Translations under genes and position numbers: made by a program
The notes under the pieces: model-generated
What the model was told of the DNA's origin: nothing
Seen by the model: the letters and a program-made list of their open reading frames with translations, nothing else
Database searches by the model: none
Assembly (NCBI GenBank): GCA_963995505.1
Contig: OZ023196.1
Coordinates: forward strand, 13,079,106-13,143,105
Reading direction: 5' to 3'
DNA from: Hypericum androsaemum
Taxonomy: Eukaryota; Streptophyta; Magnoliopsida; Malpighiales; Hypericaceae
Length of the DNA: 64,000 nucleotides
In this document: positions 1 through 10,985 of the stretch, piece by piece
Position numbering within the stretch: position 1 is the stretch's first letter
How the letters are laid out: each line of letters starts with the position of its first letter

Positions 1-345
1 ATCTATACAGCTAAAAATCAATATCAACACAGCTAAAAACCAATATCACTACATTTGAAAACCAATGTCACTACATTCAAAAACTAATTTTACTACATTC
101 GCAAATCAATATCATTACATTCGAAAACTAATATCACAACATTCGAAAACCAATATCATTAAGCTAAAATTCAATATCTATACAACTGAAAACATTGACA
201 CAGCTAAAAATCAATATCACTACACCTTAAAAACAATATCTTTACATCTCAAAACCAATTTCGCTACACCTTTAAACCAATATCCATACAACTTTAAACC
301 AATATCCATACACATTAAAACCAATATCAACACAGATACAAACCA
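1..345. repeat. minisatellite, ~20-22-bp unit (CCAATATCACTACA-type)
   Basis: About 15 imperfect tandem units of the form AAAACCAATATCACTACATT fill this stretch. The reverse complement (AATGTAGTGATATTGG) matches the unit of the minisatellite at 14755-15065 (GCATGTGTAGCGATATTGG), so both arrays derive from one ancestral repeat carried by the same element family. A reading frame through it (65-424) is a repeat artefact. Confidence 0.8.
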
Positions 346-1027
346 GAGCCCATGGGCGAGCGTGAAGGAGCCAAAGCCCGGCAGCAGGAGTGGAGATTTG
401 GACGAGACCGGGAGGGCTCAATGAACTACTCGACTCGAAAGCGAAGGCGGTGAAGGCAAATCTGAATTGGAGGAGCATTGGAGCAAATCTGAGGTTCTTC
501 ACGAAGCTTGTGCGAGTCGAGGAGGAATCGAGTTGGAGGAGGCATAGAGCTTACCGCCGTCGCCGTCATCGTCGCAATCGACAACAAAACCCCCGTCGTT
601 GCCATGGCCAAGAAACCTCCCACCGTCGTCGTCGCCAACAAACCTCAAGAAGCCGATGCGGATCCTCCTTGTACGGGCCGCAACTCCAACGGGAAAATAG
701 ATTTTGGATGATCTGGGTTTATAATTAAGTGGATAGGGAAGGAAAATGAATGTTTGATGATATGAATTGGTATTTGGAAAATGGAGGAGGGAGAGAGAGA
801 AGAAGAAGAAGAAGAAGAGGAAGAGACGTGCGAGATGGTGGGTTGTGTTTAATTGGTATTTTTTTTCAGCGAGTATTAATTGGGTATCTTTCTTGTGTGA
901 AAAAGTAAAAAATACACCTGATTGGTTATTGACCATCTGATTTGAAGATTTTTTTACAAATGAATCTGATGGCCAAAAATCTAGTCCCCACCTATGGACA
1001 AGATTTCTTTAGTCCCCGCTCAATCCA
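1..1027. mobile_element. Pack-MULE-like element, family A, right part (cut by window edge)
   Basis: The last ~150 bases (about 880-1027), read on the minus strand, align at roughly three quarters identity with the left end of the element at 13976. Both have a GATTG-GTG/GCG-GGA-TAAAG start, then GACTAGATTTT, then a ~CAATAACC-ATCAGG block and ACACAAGAA. The interior has a GC-rich gene-like segment (about 340-700) and a minisatellite (1-345), in the same order as the 13976 element. The left terminal repeat lies outside the window, so the target duplication cannot be checked. No protein in the GC-rich part is recognised. Confidence 0.6.
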
Positions 1028-1230
1028 TCCTCTTAAGTTTTTTATCAAATTTTTTTAGAATTGTAGGTTTTTTATCAATTGATATCCGGACATTATTGAA
1101 CAGGTTCGAGTAGAGTAAAATTTAAAAGCTGACAAAAAAATTTAATTTAAATATTTAACACTTTTGTATTTTAGACCGGTCAAAATGATTAAGCTTTGTA
1201 TGGCCTGACCCCACATTTTCCAAAAAAAAA

Positions 1231-2646
1231 GGCAAAAGTATAATTATAGTACCTATGGTTTCACAAATTTTGGGTCATGGTCCTGAATTTCGTAAAGTCA
1301 AATGATGATCATGTGGTTGATACCTTTTTTTGCGACATAGGCTCGGGAAAAATCAGGGGCAAATTATCGCTCCGAACCTAGTTGGAAATATTAGGTGGCA
1401 TGCAACATCAAAATTTTTTAACCGGTTAGCACTATGAGTTGGCACGAAATTAAATATCCATTTTCAATTTCATAATTTTTTTAGTTTTTAAAAGAACCCT
1501 CTTTTCTCTCTTCTTCTTCTTCCTCTCCAAAACAAAAAAATTTCAGAAACCAAAACTATAAACTCCATCCACTTGAACGTACTACCCGACGACTCGTTCC
1601 CATTCCTCCACACGTACTGCCCCTTCCCGTCCTAGAGGTTCTTCCTCCACCCATCCTCGTAGAGGTCGCTGTTGGCATACCTCTTCTGGCCGAACCCGTG
1701 CTTCCCATCAGCGACCCAAGATCCCCTATAGGAGTCGTCGTCAGCGCCGATGAAGAAGGTCTCGAATCCCTCCAAGCTGGCCCCGGACTACCACGAGAAC
1801 TTCCCCTTCCCGGATACCTTCCTGCTCTGCCACGCCCCCTGGTGGTCGGGTTGGTTCATATGTTAGAACACCCTCGATTTGGCAAGGAGATGGCCTCCTC
1901 CTCGATTATGTATCCCCTCGATTTGGTGTAAAGCTCGTTTCTTGATTCTCTCTCTCCTCCATACCAAGAGTCATCCTCGATTAGAGTATCTTAAAATTGG
2001 CAAAAGTTTAAGGCACAAGGTAGGAGGGTGCTCTAATCGGGAAGGACGCTCCAAGCACCACCAGGCGGTCGGGTTGTCCAGTGCCGCCACTACCGAGAAG
2101 GACGCTCCAAGCACCAGCGTAGCTGGGGGCTGGCTTGGAGGAGCGGCGGCCCGTGAGCTGGGGACGGGCTTGGAGGAGCGGCAGCCTGTGAGCTTCGTTA
2201 AGAGATTTGGTCCCTTGCACGAGCGTAGCTGGGGGCGGGCTTGGAGGAGCGGCGGCCCGTGAGCTTTGTTAAGAGATTTTCGTGGGGGAAGAAGAGAGTG
2301 GAGGAGAGAGAGAAGGAGGAGGAAGAAGAAGAGAGGGAGGTTTTTGAAAAAAAAATAAAAATAAGTGATTGAAATAGATATTATATGTAAGGCCAACTCA
2401 GCAAACCAACGGGGCAAACTTGTCTTATGTGGCGTGACAAATCAGCCCAGGAACGACGTCGTTTCTAGGCTCGGAGCGATAATTTACCCCTGGCCCCTCC
2501 CGAGCCTCTGTCGTAAAAAAAAGATGTCAATCATATGATCACCATTTGACTTTACGAAGTTCATGATCATAACGCAAAATTCCTGAAATCATAGGTACAT
2601 AACGCAAAATTTCTGAAATCATAAGTACTATAATTGTACTTTTCCC
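1231..2646. mobile_element. Pack-MULE-like element, family B, with captured PIP5K piece
   Basis: The ends are inverted repeats: the left begins GGCAAAAGTATAATTATAG and the right, reverse-complemented, begins GGGAAAAGTACAATTATAG. Similarity continues about 170 bp inward through a CTCGGGA...CGGAGCGATAA block. Both ends are bordered by a run of eight or nine A, a possible but uninformative target duplication. The interior is GC-rich and holds a degraded PIP5K MORN fragment (minus strand, 1565-1845) and a short internally duplicated block (about 2095-2275, repeats of GGCTTGGAGGAGCGGC). No transposase is present, so it is non-autonomous. The element at 34594 belongs to the same family. Confidence 0.7.
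1565..1845 (-). pseudogene. captured fragment of phosphatidylinositol-4-phosphate 5-kinase (MORN repeats)
   Basis: On the minus strand a single frame reads like the N-terminal MORN-repeat region of plant type B PIP5K: SGKGKFSW, then SGASLEGFE, then [19 protein letters not shown], then [10 protein letters not shown] and DGKGQYVWRNGNE. YRGSW...KHGFG...Y.NGD.YEG.W...G.YVW.NGNEY is the characteristic plant PIP5K MORN series. In intact genes this region precedes the lipid-kinase domain. Here there are in-frame stops (after FSW and after KNL), missing residues, and no kinase domain nearby, so this is a dead captured piece. It sits wholly between the inverted repeats of the 1231-2646 element. Confidence 0.8.
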
Positions 2647-2654
2647 AAAAAAAA

Positions 2655-4860
2655 TTAAGCTTTGTTTTTTTGAGGGAAAGTGTAGGTGTTGGAAAAAAAA
2701 CATTAACAAAAAATATAAAGCTTTATTTTTTTTAGAAGCAAAGCTTAATATTAACCTTTGTTGGTTGCTAGGAAAAAAAGTAGGTGTTGCTTGGATGTTG
2801 TGGAGTGGCCGTCTTTTGGGCTGTTAGGGTCAGAGTCAAGGGTTTATGGGCTGGGTTGCCGGCTCCATTGGATGTTAGCTTTGATTGGATTAAATTGCGT
2901 GGTGGGCTGAGTTCCTAGTGGATAGATGTTTGATTATCGCTTAAATCAACTCATACTCGTTTTCATGGAAGGTACGCCAATCCGTAGGATAAATATTTAT
3001 TTTACTATTGTGATATTCCGTGATATATTTTGAAAGATTTAAGTGATTTGATTTATACTATTCATATTAACAACGCGCATTTTTTTTCTATCAAACATCT
3101 TGAAAGAATTCCAATGTTAAACAAACTTGGTCTTGGCAATTTCAAGATGGGTAACCTCATGCAGAGATAAATGGTCAGATCAGGGACGTTACAAATATAA
3201 TTAAATTTTTTTTGATTTTCAACTATATCATATCTTTTTTTTAAATTTTACTTTGCTCAAACTTAATGTCACATAGCCACACTTATGACGGATTTCTAAT
3301 TTTATACATATATGTCCAATTTGTCATTTTAACCTCATAAAATTTCAAAGACTTACCCTAGTAATTTTGTTATACCATATTTTTATTAATTTGATATAAT
3401 TTTAACAATTTCGTTGATATTTTTGTTCACACAAATCAACAGTCTTTACTATGCCACTACTTAAACCATTTTTTTCTAAAAAATAAAGTACCCGACAACT
3501 TGCAGGGGATCAAACAGTCAAGAAAAAAAAACGAACGTAAGAAGCTCATCAAATTTTCCTCTCGGGGTGATTCACGGTCCGTGAAGGAATGTCCCATGCC
3601 CTAAAGAGTGGGGAGGGAGCTTTCTAATTGCCAGCCAATGCTCACGAATTGCTCGGGTGGAGTTGATGGGAATCGACAAGAGCGTGCACGTAGGATTTGG
3701 ACAAATGATGCTACGTCCTAATTCCATCCAGGACAATGATCGCAACCCTTTAAGCGTGTCTGCCAAATTGTTGGAAAAAAGTGTATTTGGACAAAAATGA
3801 CGGTTCTCCAAATGCTATCTTTTACTTACGAGACTCAGAGTCTATAAAGCAAAGAGTTATAAATAACAAATATAATCATATCCGAATTAGTCACTGTAGA
3901 GAAGTTTACATAGTTGGAAAAGAAGATGATTCACATAGGTTGGTTCTTATTAGCATTAAGATAACAAGCTACTATATGAAAAAAAAGGAGATTGGTTATA
4001 TCAAAATTAAAAAGAAATAATTGATACGAATCTCGCTAACGATGCAACGAAATTCAACCACAAAACGTTGAAATTCCATCTATTGTAATTCGTTAGATAG
4101 GCCCCGGAAAACACCCTTTCCTGGTTTTTTCCTAATGAGTTCTTCTATGGTAGTGCTTTGACGAGTTCGAGCGACTGCAACCTCGGGTTCAAGGAAACCT
4201 ACACCCGTGTCACATGTTATATGTACTCTTGGCGATTAATAACATTATATCTTTCAAAAAAAGTCAAAAACAAATAGAACTACAGTCTTGGTTGAGATGA
4301 GCTCACATGTTGGCCATAAATGCAGTAGACAGAAAAAGAAATGCCCTCTACATGAACATAATGCCTCGAGTTTGTACAGTTTTGGTTGTCTCCTTGGGTT
4401 GCTCTCCTTGTCCCCCTGCTATGTTCATCCCATTGCTTCATGGACCTCTGCCCAACTTCCACAACTCGTGGCCGCTTGTTGGCCTTTTGCCTTTTTCCCC
4501 CTCTAATCTAAAGGATTATATTATGTGACCGTGATATCGACAAATACTTAAATCAAACAAATAATTCTCCAGTCTCATTTATTGAGAATGTGATAGTCTT
4601 ATATATTTTTCGGGAGAGCTTTGTTACTTTTTAAAGATTGAACCTGAATTAGTCAACTTAGTGAGTGTCTGGATATCAGGTGGTATCAACCAATAAGTGA
4701 TTAAATTAATCAACCTGTCCTGATATTGGATAGAAGATTTTGTGACTTAAATGTTGTTACATTCTATGCCCCACTAATTCATTACCAGTTCAGCAGCCAG
4801 GCCGAATTTGGGTATCAGTTGACATGCACCCTTTCTGATAGTAATTATGTTCTTCAGTTC
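2655..4860. other. AT-rich intergenic DNA, no gene seen
   Basis: Mostly AT-rich sequence with homopolymer runs. About 4100-4265 looks like the 3' tail of an old retroelement (ends CTTTCAAAAAAAGTC), but no coding part is recognised. A short GC-richer patch at 3570-3770 has no recognisable protein. Confidence 0.4.
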
Positions 4861-4911
4861 TGACAAAAATAAGGACGAGGTCGGATTGGTCGTTCTAAGA
4901 TTATCTGTATT

Positions 4912-5003
4912 GGTGATCGCATCTGAGCGATCACCACAAGACGACAACCAACAAATTTAAAAAAATTAGAAAAGTGATGCATTTTGGCCGAGCGGATCGG
5001 CCA
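4912..5003. repeat. two short perfect palindromes
   Basis: GGTGATCGC (4912-4920) and GCGATCACC (4927-4935) form a perfect 9-bp stem with a 6-base loop. Fifty bases on, TGGCCGA (4985-4991) and TCGGCCA (4997-5003) form a perfect 7-bp stem with a 5-base loop. They sit in otherwise AT-rich DNA with no gene nearby. Function unknown; they may be remnants of a transposon end. Confidence 0.6.
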
Positions 5004-5074
5004 GCCGATCAACGCTCGCGAGCTTCTTTTTTTTTTCTTATCATAATCTAATCCTAATGATATGTGGTACAATA

Positions 5075-6789
5075 TTATTCGTTGAAATAAGTATTAGTGA
5101 ATATTATTTGTTTGGTTATCATAATTAATATTATCTTTTGACGTATACGGAAGCCTTCCTGAATAAAAAAAGTCGTCGCCACCGGCTGCTAAAGTAATGT
5201 AAACTTATATATCTTTTTTTTAGGAGAATGTAAACTTATATATCAAGCAACACTTTTTTGTAGAAAAATTGCTTAAAATTGCTCTCCACTTCTCTTTTAT
5301 TTTTTTTATTCCTGTTGGAATCCAATATTTACACTTTTTAATAAAAAGATTAAACTCTTATATTTTTATAACAGACCATGTAAATATCTTAACTAAATAT
5401 CATAATTTTGAATATTAAAAATACAATTTTGTTTATAAATTCCATAATTTATATTCAAATTAACCGACCTTAATGAATGTTGAAATATAAAGTGATTTTT
5501 TTTAAAAAATAGACCCAATCTCTGAACAACAACTCAAGAATAAAAACAATTGTTAACTGTTTGCTAATCCATCTCTACACTCACTCTTACATACCATGTA
5601 TCACCCACACCCACCCACCTCATTCAACTGTTTTAATAAGTCCAGCGGCTACAAGAAAAAAATTTACACTCACTATATAAATAAATTATAAATACTATAT
5701 CCATCAATAAAATTTCACGTATAGAAAAACAAAGGATCCTTATTTTAAACTAATTTTCTCAGTTATAACTAGCGATCCGAGAACAAACTTTTAAGAGTTA
5801 AACTAATGATAATGAAAAATTAAAAGAAAATATGTAACAGAGCAAACATAAAATTGAGTTTTTTCCATCGAGTTTTATCACATGAGAGTTTTACTGAGGC
5901 TGACGACCGCAACTTCGAAAGATGAGATTTCGCGTTATATAGAAGGAGTAGTGGCTATCGCGATGATGAATCAGATGGACCTTCAGTTAGGAGGCTAAGT
6001 TACGGGTAGGATACTTATCTATGTTTTATCACGTAATTGCGTTAATTTCGTATTTATATATCGAGCTCACCCCTCCATTTTTACCTAAAAACATAAAAAT
6101 GCATAGTTTTAAAAAAAGTAATCTAACCAATCAGACTACAAATCACCCTAGAAAGCCGGCAGAGTTTAACAGTTTATACGGGTCCGTTCAAACCGCCAAA
6201 AATCCGGTCGGGCGAACCCGTGCTTCCATTTGGGCCCGGTTGGGACGGGACTTAGTTTTTTAGGGACAAAATTGGGAGAAAATTTATAATTTTTCCCCAA
6301 TTTGCAAGCCCTGGAGTAATTCATTCCCCCAATTTTGCCCAATTTTCTCCTCAATTCAGCAAAATTGAACCAAAAATTGAAACCCAAACTTTTCTTCCCC
6401 CAATTGAAAAACCCTAGACTTTTATTCCCCCAATTCAGAAACCCTCGTGCGTCGTTGTCGTCGTCGCCGGTAGTTTGCGCGCACCCTCCAAATTCCGGCC
6501 TCCCGCGGTTGAGTTGAAGAGCTCCGGATGGCGATTACATGTGATAGCATCTCCAGCCGGTGACTAAAAAAAGAATGCAGATTTGTTTCTCCTCTAATTT
6601 TCTTACTCTCGTTTGGTATGGGATGGGAATTGATAATTTGGATGGGGCAGATTTTTTGGTACTGAGTTGTTTTTAGATTTAGGCAAGTGGCGAAGCAAGA
6701 GGTGAACTTATGAGAGTTTATTAGTTTTAAATTTGGTGGGTTATTTTTTTTGGATTTGAATTTGGATTCCCGAATGAGTCATTCCAAAC
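5075..6789. other. AT-rich intergenic DNA, no gene seen
   Basis: AT-rich with poly-T/poly-A runs. About 6170-6520 is less AT-rich and has repeated CCCCCAATT words, but I recognise no protein in any frame. Confidence 0.4.
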
Positions 6790-7396
6790 AATGTTTTTAA
6801 AACCGAACTGGAAAGTGACTCGGATTTTTTAAAATTTTTGGTCAAGTCAGTCTGACCGGTCAACAAAAACTCTAATCTTCTTTCTCTAACAAGGAAAATA
6901 CAAAAATCAACCGAAAAAACTATTATCTTCTTTTTCTATAACAAAAAACATTACATAAACCAACAAAAAAAACCCTAATCTACTTTCTCTGTCCAGGAAT
7001 ATTTTTAAAATCAACTAAAAGAACTTTAGTCTTTCTTACTTCGTAACCCTTCCCTCTGCCCAGTCTTCGCAGATCTTTCTTCTTCCTTTCTCTTTTATTA
7101 TTATTGATTTTGCTCCTTCTCAAATGAAATTAGGTTAGGGATAGGGATTTTCATTTTTGACTTCTCAGTTTTGATGGGTAGAACTCAATACTGGAAGTCA
7201 AAAACAACGTCGTCCAATAACTTGGTTAGGTGTTCGGGTGAACCGGGTCAGTCGATGAGTGCCGCCCGGGTGGTCCAACCAGATTTGGGATGGTCTAACC
7301 ACTCATTGGGTTTTTGGCATAAATCGAGCCAGAATTGCTCCCAGGTAGTAGTTCGACTGGTCCGACCGCCATCGGACTGCGGGTTTTAAAACATAG
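6790..7396. mobile_element. hAT-like non-autonomous element
   Basis: The left end ATGTTTTTAAAACCGAACTGG and the right end, reverse-complemented ATGTTTTAAAACCCGCAGTCC, are inverted repeats. They are flanked by ATTCCAAAC (6781-6789) and ATTCCGAAC (7397-7405), a 9-base match with one mismatch that fits a diverged 8-bp hAT target duplication. The interior holds CGGGTGAACCGGGTCAG-type sequence but no transposase. It appears inserted into an older repeat of the family seen again at 43958, because the right flank (TATTTGGACTGAAAGTATGCGAG-like) matches that family. Confidence 0.6.
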
Positions 7397-7640
7397 ATTC
7401 CGAACTATTTGGACTGAAAGTATGCGAGATTTTTTTTTGCAAAAAAGTTAAAACACAGGGACAAAAATGAGAAAAGCCTGTGCGGCAGGGGATCATCAAC
7501 ATGTCATTATCGATAACTGGGCATGCCATTGTCGTAGCACGTGTGCCATTATCAATAACTGGCATGCCAGTGTCGTAACCGTGGCATGCCATTATTAGAA
7601 CCGGGGCATGCTATTATCGGTACTTCAATACACTGCCTAT
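7397..7640. repeat. MITE remnant with degenerate ATAACTGG-CATGCCATT repeats
   Basis: A block resembling GAAAGTATGCGAGATTTTTTTGCAAAAAAG...ACAGGGACAAAAATGA is followed by about five degenerate units of CATGCCATTATCGATAACTGG. The same layout recurs at 43958-44377 and, inverted, at 57065-57243, so it is a dispersed repeat family. Confidence 0.55.
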
Positions 7641-8099
7641 TTTTTTTAATTTGGGCTTGTTTCTTTTTAGCCAGCTCTCTTTTCTTTTTGCTTGGCCCAA
7701 GCTCAATAGTTGCTGATGTAGAAAAATGATACATTTATATACAATAATTTATATCCGGTCTGATTGGTGGTCCGCCGATCGGATCGATCGACCTAGAGGA
7801 AGGGAGAAATCCTAGGTGAATCTCCGAATCGTTTTTAAAACTATGTAAAATTGCGTGAGCCAAGTGATGATCGGTGATCCTAATGAGATGCAACCATCTC
7901 TAATTTCTTTTTCCAGCAACATATATATGACAAGAGAGCGATAGTTGCCGAAAGCGACGGTACAATAGCAATATTGTCCATGCACATCTCAGCCTCATTA
8001 AGAACTATAACCCGAAAGACATCTGGCTTGGCACATGATCAATATATTTTTCTCAAGAATTTTTAGACTCTAGAATTTTAATATTTAATCCAAAATAAT

Positions 8100-8500
8100 G
8101 AGTGATTGATTTTTTACGCTTAAAAGAAATATACCACATGATATGGAATCTCAATACGCCCTCGAAACTCATCTGACAGAAGTTTGCACGAGTTTTGACT
8201 TCGTTTACGAACTGTAGAGCAATGAACACGAGAGTAACTCATTCCGATAGCACATTGTAATCTTCTATCCAACTAAAAAAGTTGACAAATTTACATTTAT
8301 AAGTAGTGATGTGGTAATCTCAATAAGCCCTCTCGAACGAAGCCCATCTGACAGAAATTTGCACGAATTTTGACATCGTTTACGAATTGTAGAGCAATGA
8401 ATACGAGAGTAACTCACTCTCGTAGCATATTGGCATCTTCTATCTAACTCAAAAAATTGACAATTTTTCACGCTTATACAAAAATTCAGCATGCCCAATG
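8100..8500. repeat. imperfect tandem duplication, ~172-bp unit
   Basis: The stretch with CATCTGACAGAAGTTTGCACGAG...TAGAGCAATGAACACGAGAG at about 8165-8260 recurs at about 8340-8435 with scattered substitutions and small indels. No coding sequence is seen. Confidence 0.7.
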
Positions 8501-9034
8501 TGTTGTAACGCATAATCACACAAAAAATGTATGTATATAGGGTAAATTATCTCATAGTCCCTGATATTTAGTCATCATTCCCTTCGGGTTCCTGCATTTT
8601 AAAAACTGATTTTGCCATCCTCGTGTTTGGTTAAACCTCCTCCTTGGGTCCCTGACACACGTTAGTAGTTTTTTTTTCATTTTTGGTCATAAAAATGACT
8701 ATTATACCCCTCTGGTCTTCTTCTCAGGCGAACCCAACCTTCCGGTCATCTTCTCCGACAAACTCAGGCGACTCTCCGACGAACTTAAACGACTCTCCGG
8801 TGAACTTTTCCAGCCAAAAAATCCAAAAACCTAAAAATTTTATTCCGGGGAACAAAACACTAATTCATTCCCAAAATTATTAAACCAAAAAGCAAAACTC
8901 AATCTATCGAAACAACACTAATTCAACACCCACGTTAATCCCTGTACGGCAATAATTAATTCTCAAAAACAAACAACACGAGGTGTACGCAGCGGAGGAA
9001 AGATGAACAGAAAATTACCACCGCCAAAGGAGTC

Positions 9035-9056
9035 GAGAGAGAGAGAGAGAGAGAGA
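9035..9056. repeat. (GA)n microsatellite
   Basis: Eleven GA dinucleotides within the GC-rich interior of the element at 8540-9695. Confidence 0.9.
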
Positions 9057-9359
9057 CTGAAGCGACGACGATGAACAGATGGCCGAGGAGGAGTCGATTC
9101 TGGAGAGGAGCTCCAGCGGGATCTCTGCTTCTTCCTTCGAAGGACGCCGGCAGGGACCCGGAACCCGGGTGGTGCGGGTTCGGGTTTCACTTCTTCTAGT
9201 TAATTTTGATGCCTGTCCTCTTAATTTAATTAATTAATTTCTCCGGCCAGTCTACTTCGCCGTCGGGTTACTGGTTAAGGGCGAAGCCTCTTCTTCCGCG
9301 ATGGTTTGGTGGTGGCCACGAGACTGGTGGAGCATCGGAATTCTCCCGGCGGGGAAAGT

Positions 9360-9443
9360 CTCGACGAAGATGTTCAACGACGTTACATCACGGTGGACTA
9401 CCGGCGGGGAAACGGAGGAATGGAGATACTCGAGGGCCAAGCA
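9360..9443 (-). pseudogene. captured protein-kinase catalytic-loop fragment
   Basis: Read on the minus strand, the frame gives [20 protein letters not shown] followed by LNIFVE. This is the alpha-E helix and catalytic loop (HRDxxxxNI) of a plant receptor-like or cytoplasmic Ser/Thr kinase; intact genes usually read ...[26 protein letters not shown]. Only about 28 residues are present. Neither the glycine-rich loop nor the DFG motif is found, and the frame runs directly into terminal-inverted-repeat sequence upstream. It is a captured scrap, not a gene. Confidence 0.75.
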
Positions 9444-9767
9444 GTACCCAGAGTTCGCCGGAAATTTTTTAGGTTTTTGGATTTTTTTGTCAGAAAAATT
9501 CACCGGACAGTAGCTATGCGTCGGAGAAGATGAGCGAAAAGTTGGGTTCACCTGAGAAGAAGACCAGAGAAATATAATAGTCATTTCCATGACAAAAAAA
9601 AAAGAGAGCCTCTGACATTAGCAAAAGATCAGAGAGGAAAGTTTAATCAAACATAGAAAACGGCAAAATCAATTTTTAAAATGCTTAATTTCCTTCGTTG
9701 TGGCAGATTTGTTTTAATGAGATTTAAATTGTTTTTACAATTTTAGATCTTAGACGGTTATGAAATT

Positions 9768-10022
9768 CGATCCTTTTATTTCATGTTTAAAGACTGACAC
9801 TGTATTCATCAGATCATACATGAGTTAGTTCGTTGCGGCAGCTGTTTGTGTGTGTGCATCTTATATCATTTTCCTCCGTGTGTCAGCCTTTTAAATTGGA
9901 ATTCGATCCTCTCATCTCATACTTAAAAATTGACACCGTATTTATCAGATAATACGATGGTTGCCGCAACAGTGTGTGTCTGCATCTTATATCATTTTCC
10001 TCTGTGTGTCAGCCTTTTAAAT
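9768..10022. repeat. tandem duplication, ~126-bp unit
   Basis: ATTCGATCCTTTTATTTCATG...TGCATCTTATATCATTTTCCTCCGTGTGTCAGCCTTTTAAATT at 9768-9895 is followed by a second, slightly diverged copy to 10022. No coding sequence is recognised. Confidence 0.75.
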
Positions 10023-10985
10023 TTACATCGATCTTGTTGCTAATTAATTACACTAACCGGTGGGTCGATCGAAACGTGTATAGGGAATCGAAAATTGTCT
10101 TTATAAACATATCATCGAAAAAGCTAGTTGCTGAATATAATTCGACTCCACTAATGATTTAGCAATTATCAGATTAATAAAAAGGTAACCGGATTTTGTT
10201 TCATTCAGTTGGCAGCCAATAAGAACATTTTCATTCCGGAACGAACAAATCGGTCAATTATTTTTCTTGCCCAAATTCCTCATTTTAGTCCCCTAACTTT
10301 GACATGTTTTATTGTTAAAAAATCTTGAAAAATGTTTTATTGTTAAAAAATCTTGAAAAATAAGACATTAATTAGCTTAAGAAATTGAGAAAGAAAGATT
10401 AGTGGATATTATACCCCTCAATTTCTACCCAAAAAATTAGTTAAGAAATGGTGCTAAAATTATAAATACTGTAAAACTTAATTCAGATTCATCTTCTCAC
10501 GAAAAACTATGGGAGGTAAGTTATTACAAAAATTTGTTAAAACTTTCATTTTTTTTATACGTTTTAATTTTTTTTATAGAATTCGAAATTTGATTGAAAT
10601 TTTTCGCACTATTAAAACAAAATTTACCACAATCTATAAGACATAATAGGAATTCAACCCACTTTTAACCGTACTAAAAATTCTATTTACACAGTATATA
10701 CAAGAAAATAACTAAATTGTCCTTCCCTTCCAGAATAGGAAGCTAGTTTTAGGATATTTTTTTAATAAATGGCAAGATATTATTACTAAATGAAAAGAAA
10801 TTAAGGCTAAAATAACCTTTTGAGATTGAGACTTCGAGAACAGAGTTATTTAAAGGTCGTGGCTCATATCATTCGAAAACAAGGTTATAACATGCCTAAA
10901 CTGTAGCATAATAATTAAACAAAAATCCTGTACATTCCCAATTAAAAAGAACTTAAATTAATCTTAATCCCATTGATAATCTCAA
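10023..10985. other. GH3 3' flank, AT-rich, no gene seen
   Basis: This AT-rich stretch contains a short tandem repeat of AAAAAATCTTGAAAAATG (about 10317-10365) and nothing else I can identify. The 3' untranslated region of the GH3 gene must lie at its right end. Confidence 0.4.

Larger units (their letters stand above)
8540..9695. mobile_element. Pack-MULE-like element, family C, with captured kinase piece
   Basis: The left end begins GGGTAAATTATCTCATAGTCC. A long inverted copy of the left arm lies at about 9450-9690: GATTTTGCC-TC-GTGTTTG of the left recurs inverted as GGCAAAATC near 9665. Even translated stretches repeat on opposite strands (WSSSQ-NPTFRSSSP and KIQKPK). The outermost ~60 bp of the right end is missing, so no target duplication can be given. 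The GC-rich interior has a (GA)n tract and a kinase fragment on the minus strand. Same family as 29257, 37739 and 58831. Confidence 0.7.

Noticed and set aside
65..424. 119-codon frame at the left edge
   Set aside because: It runs through the 22-bp minisatellite and reads as NQYHY/TNI repeats; a repeat artefact.
4288..4528. Short overlapping frames with Cys/Pro-rich sequence
   Set aside because: No family resemblance, no splice or promoter context, and similar-length frames occur by chance on both strands.
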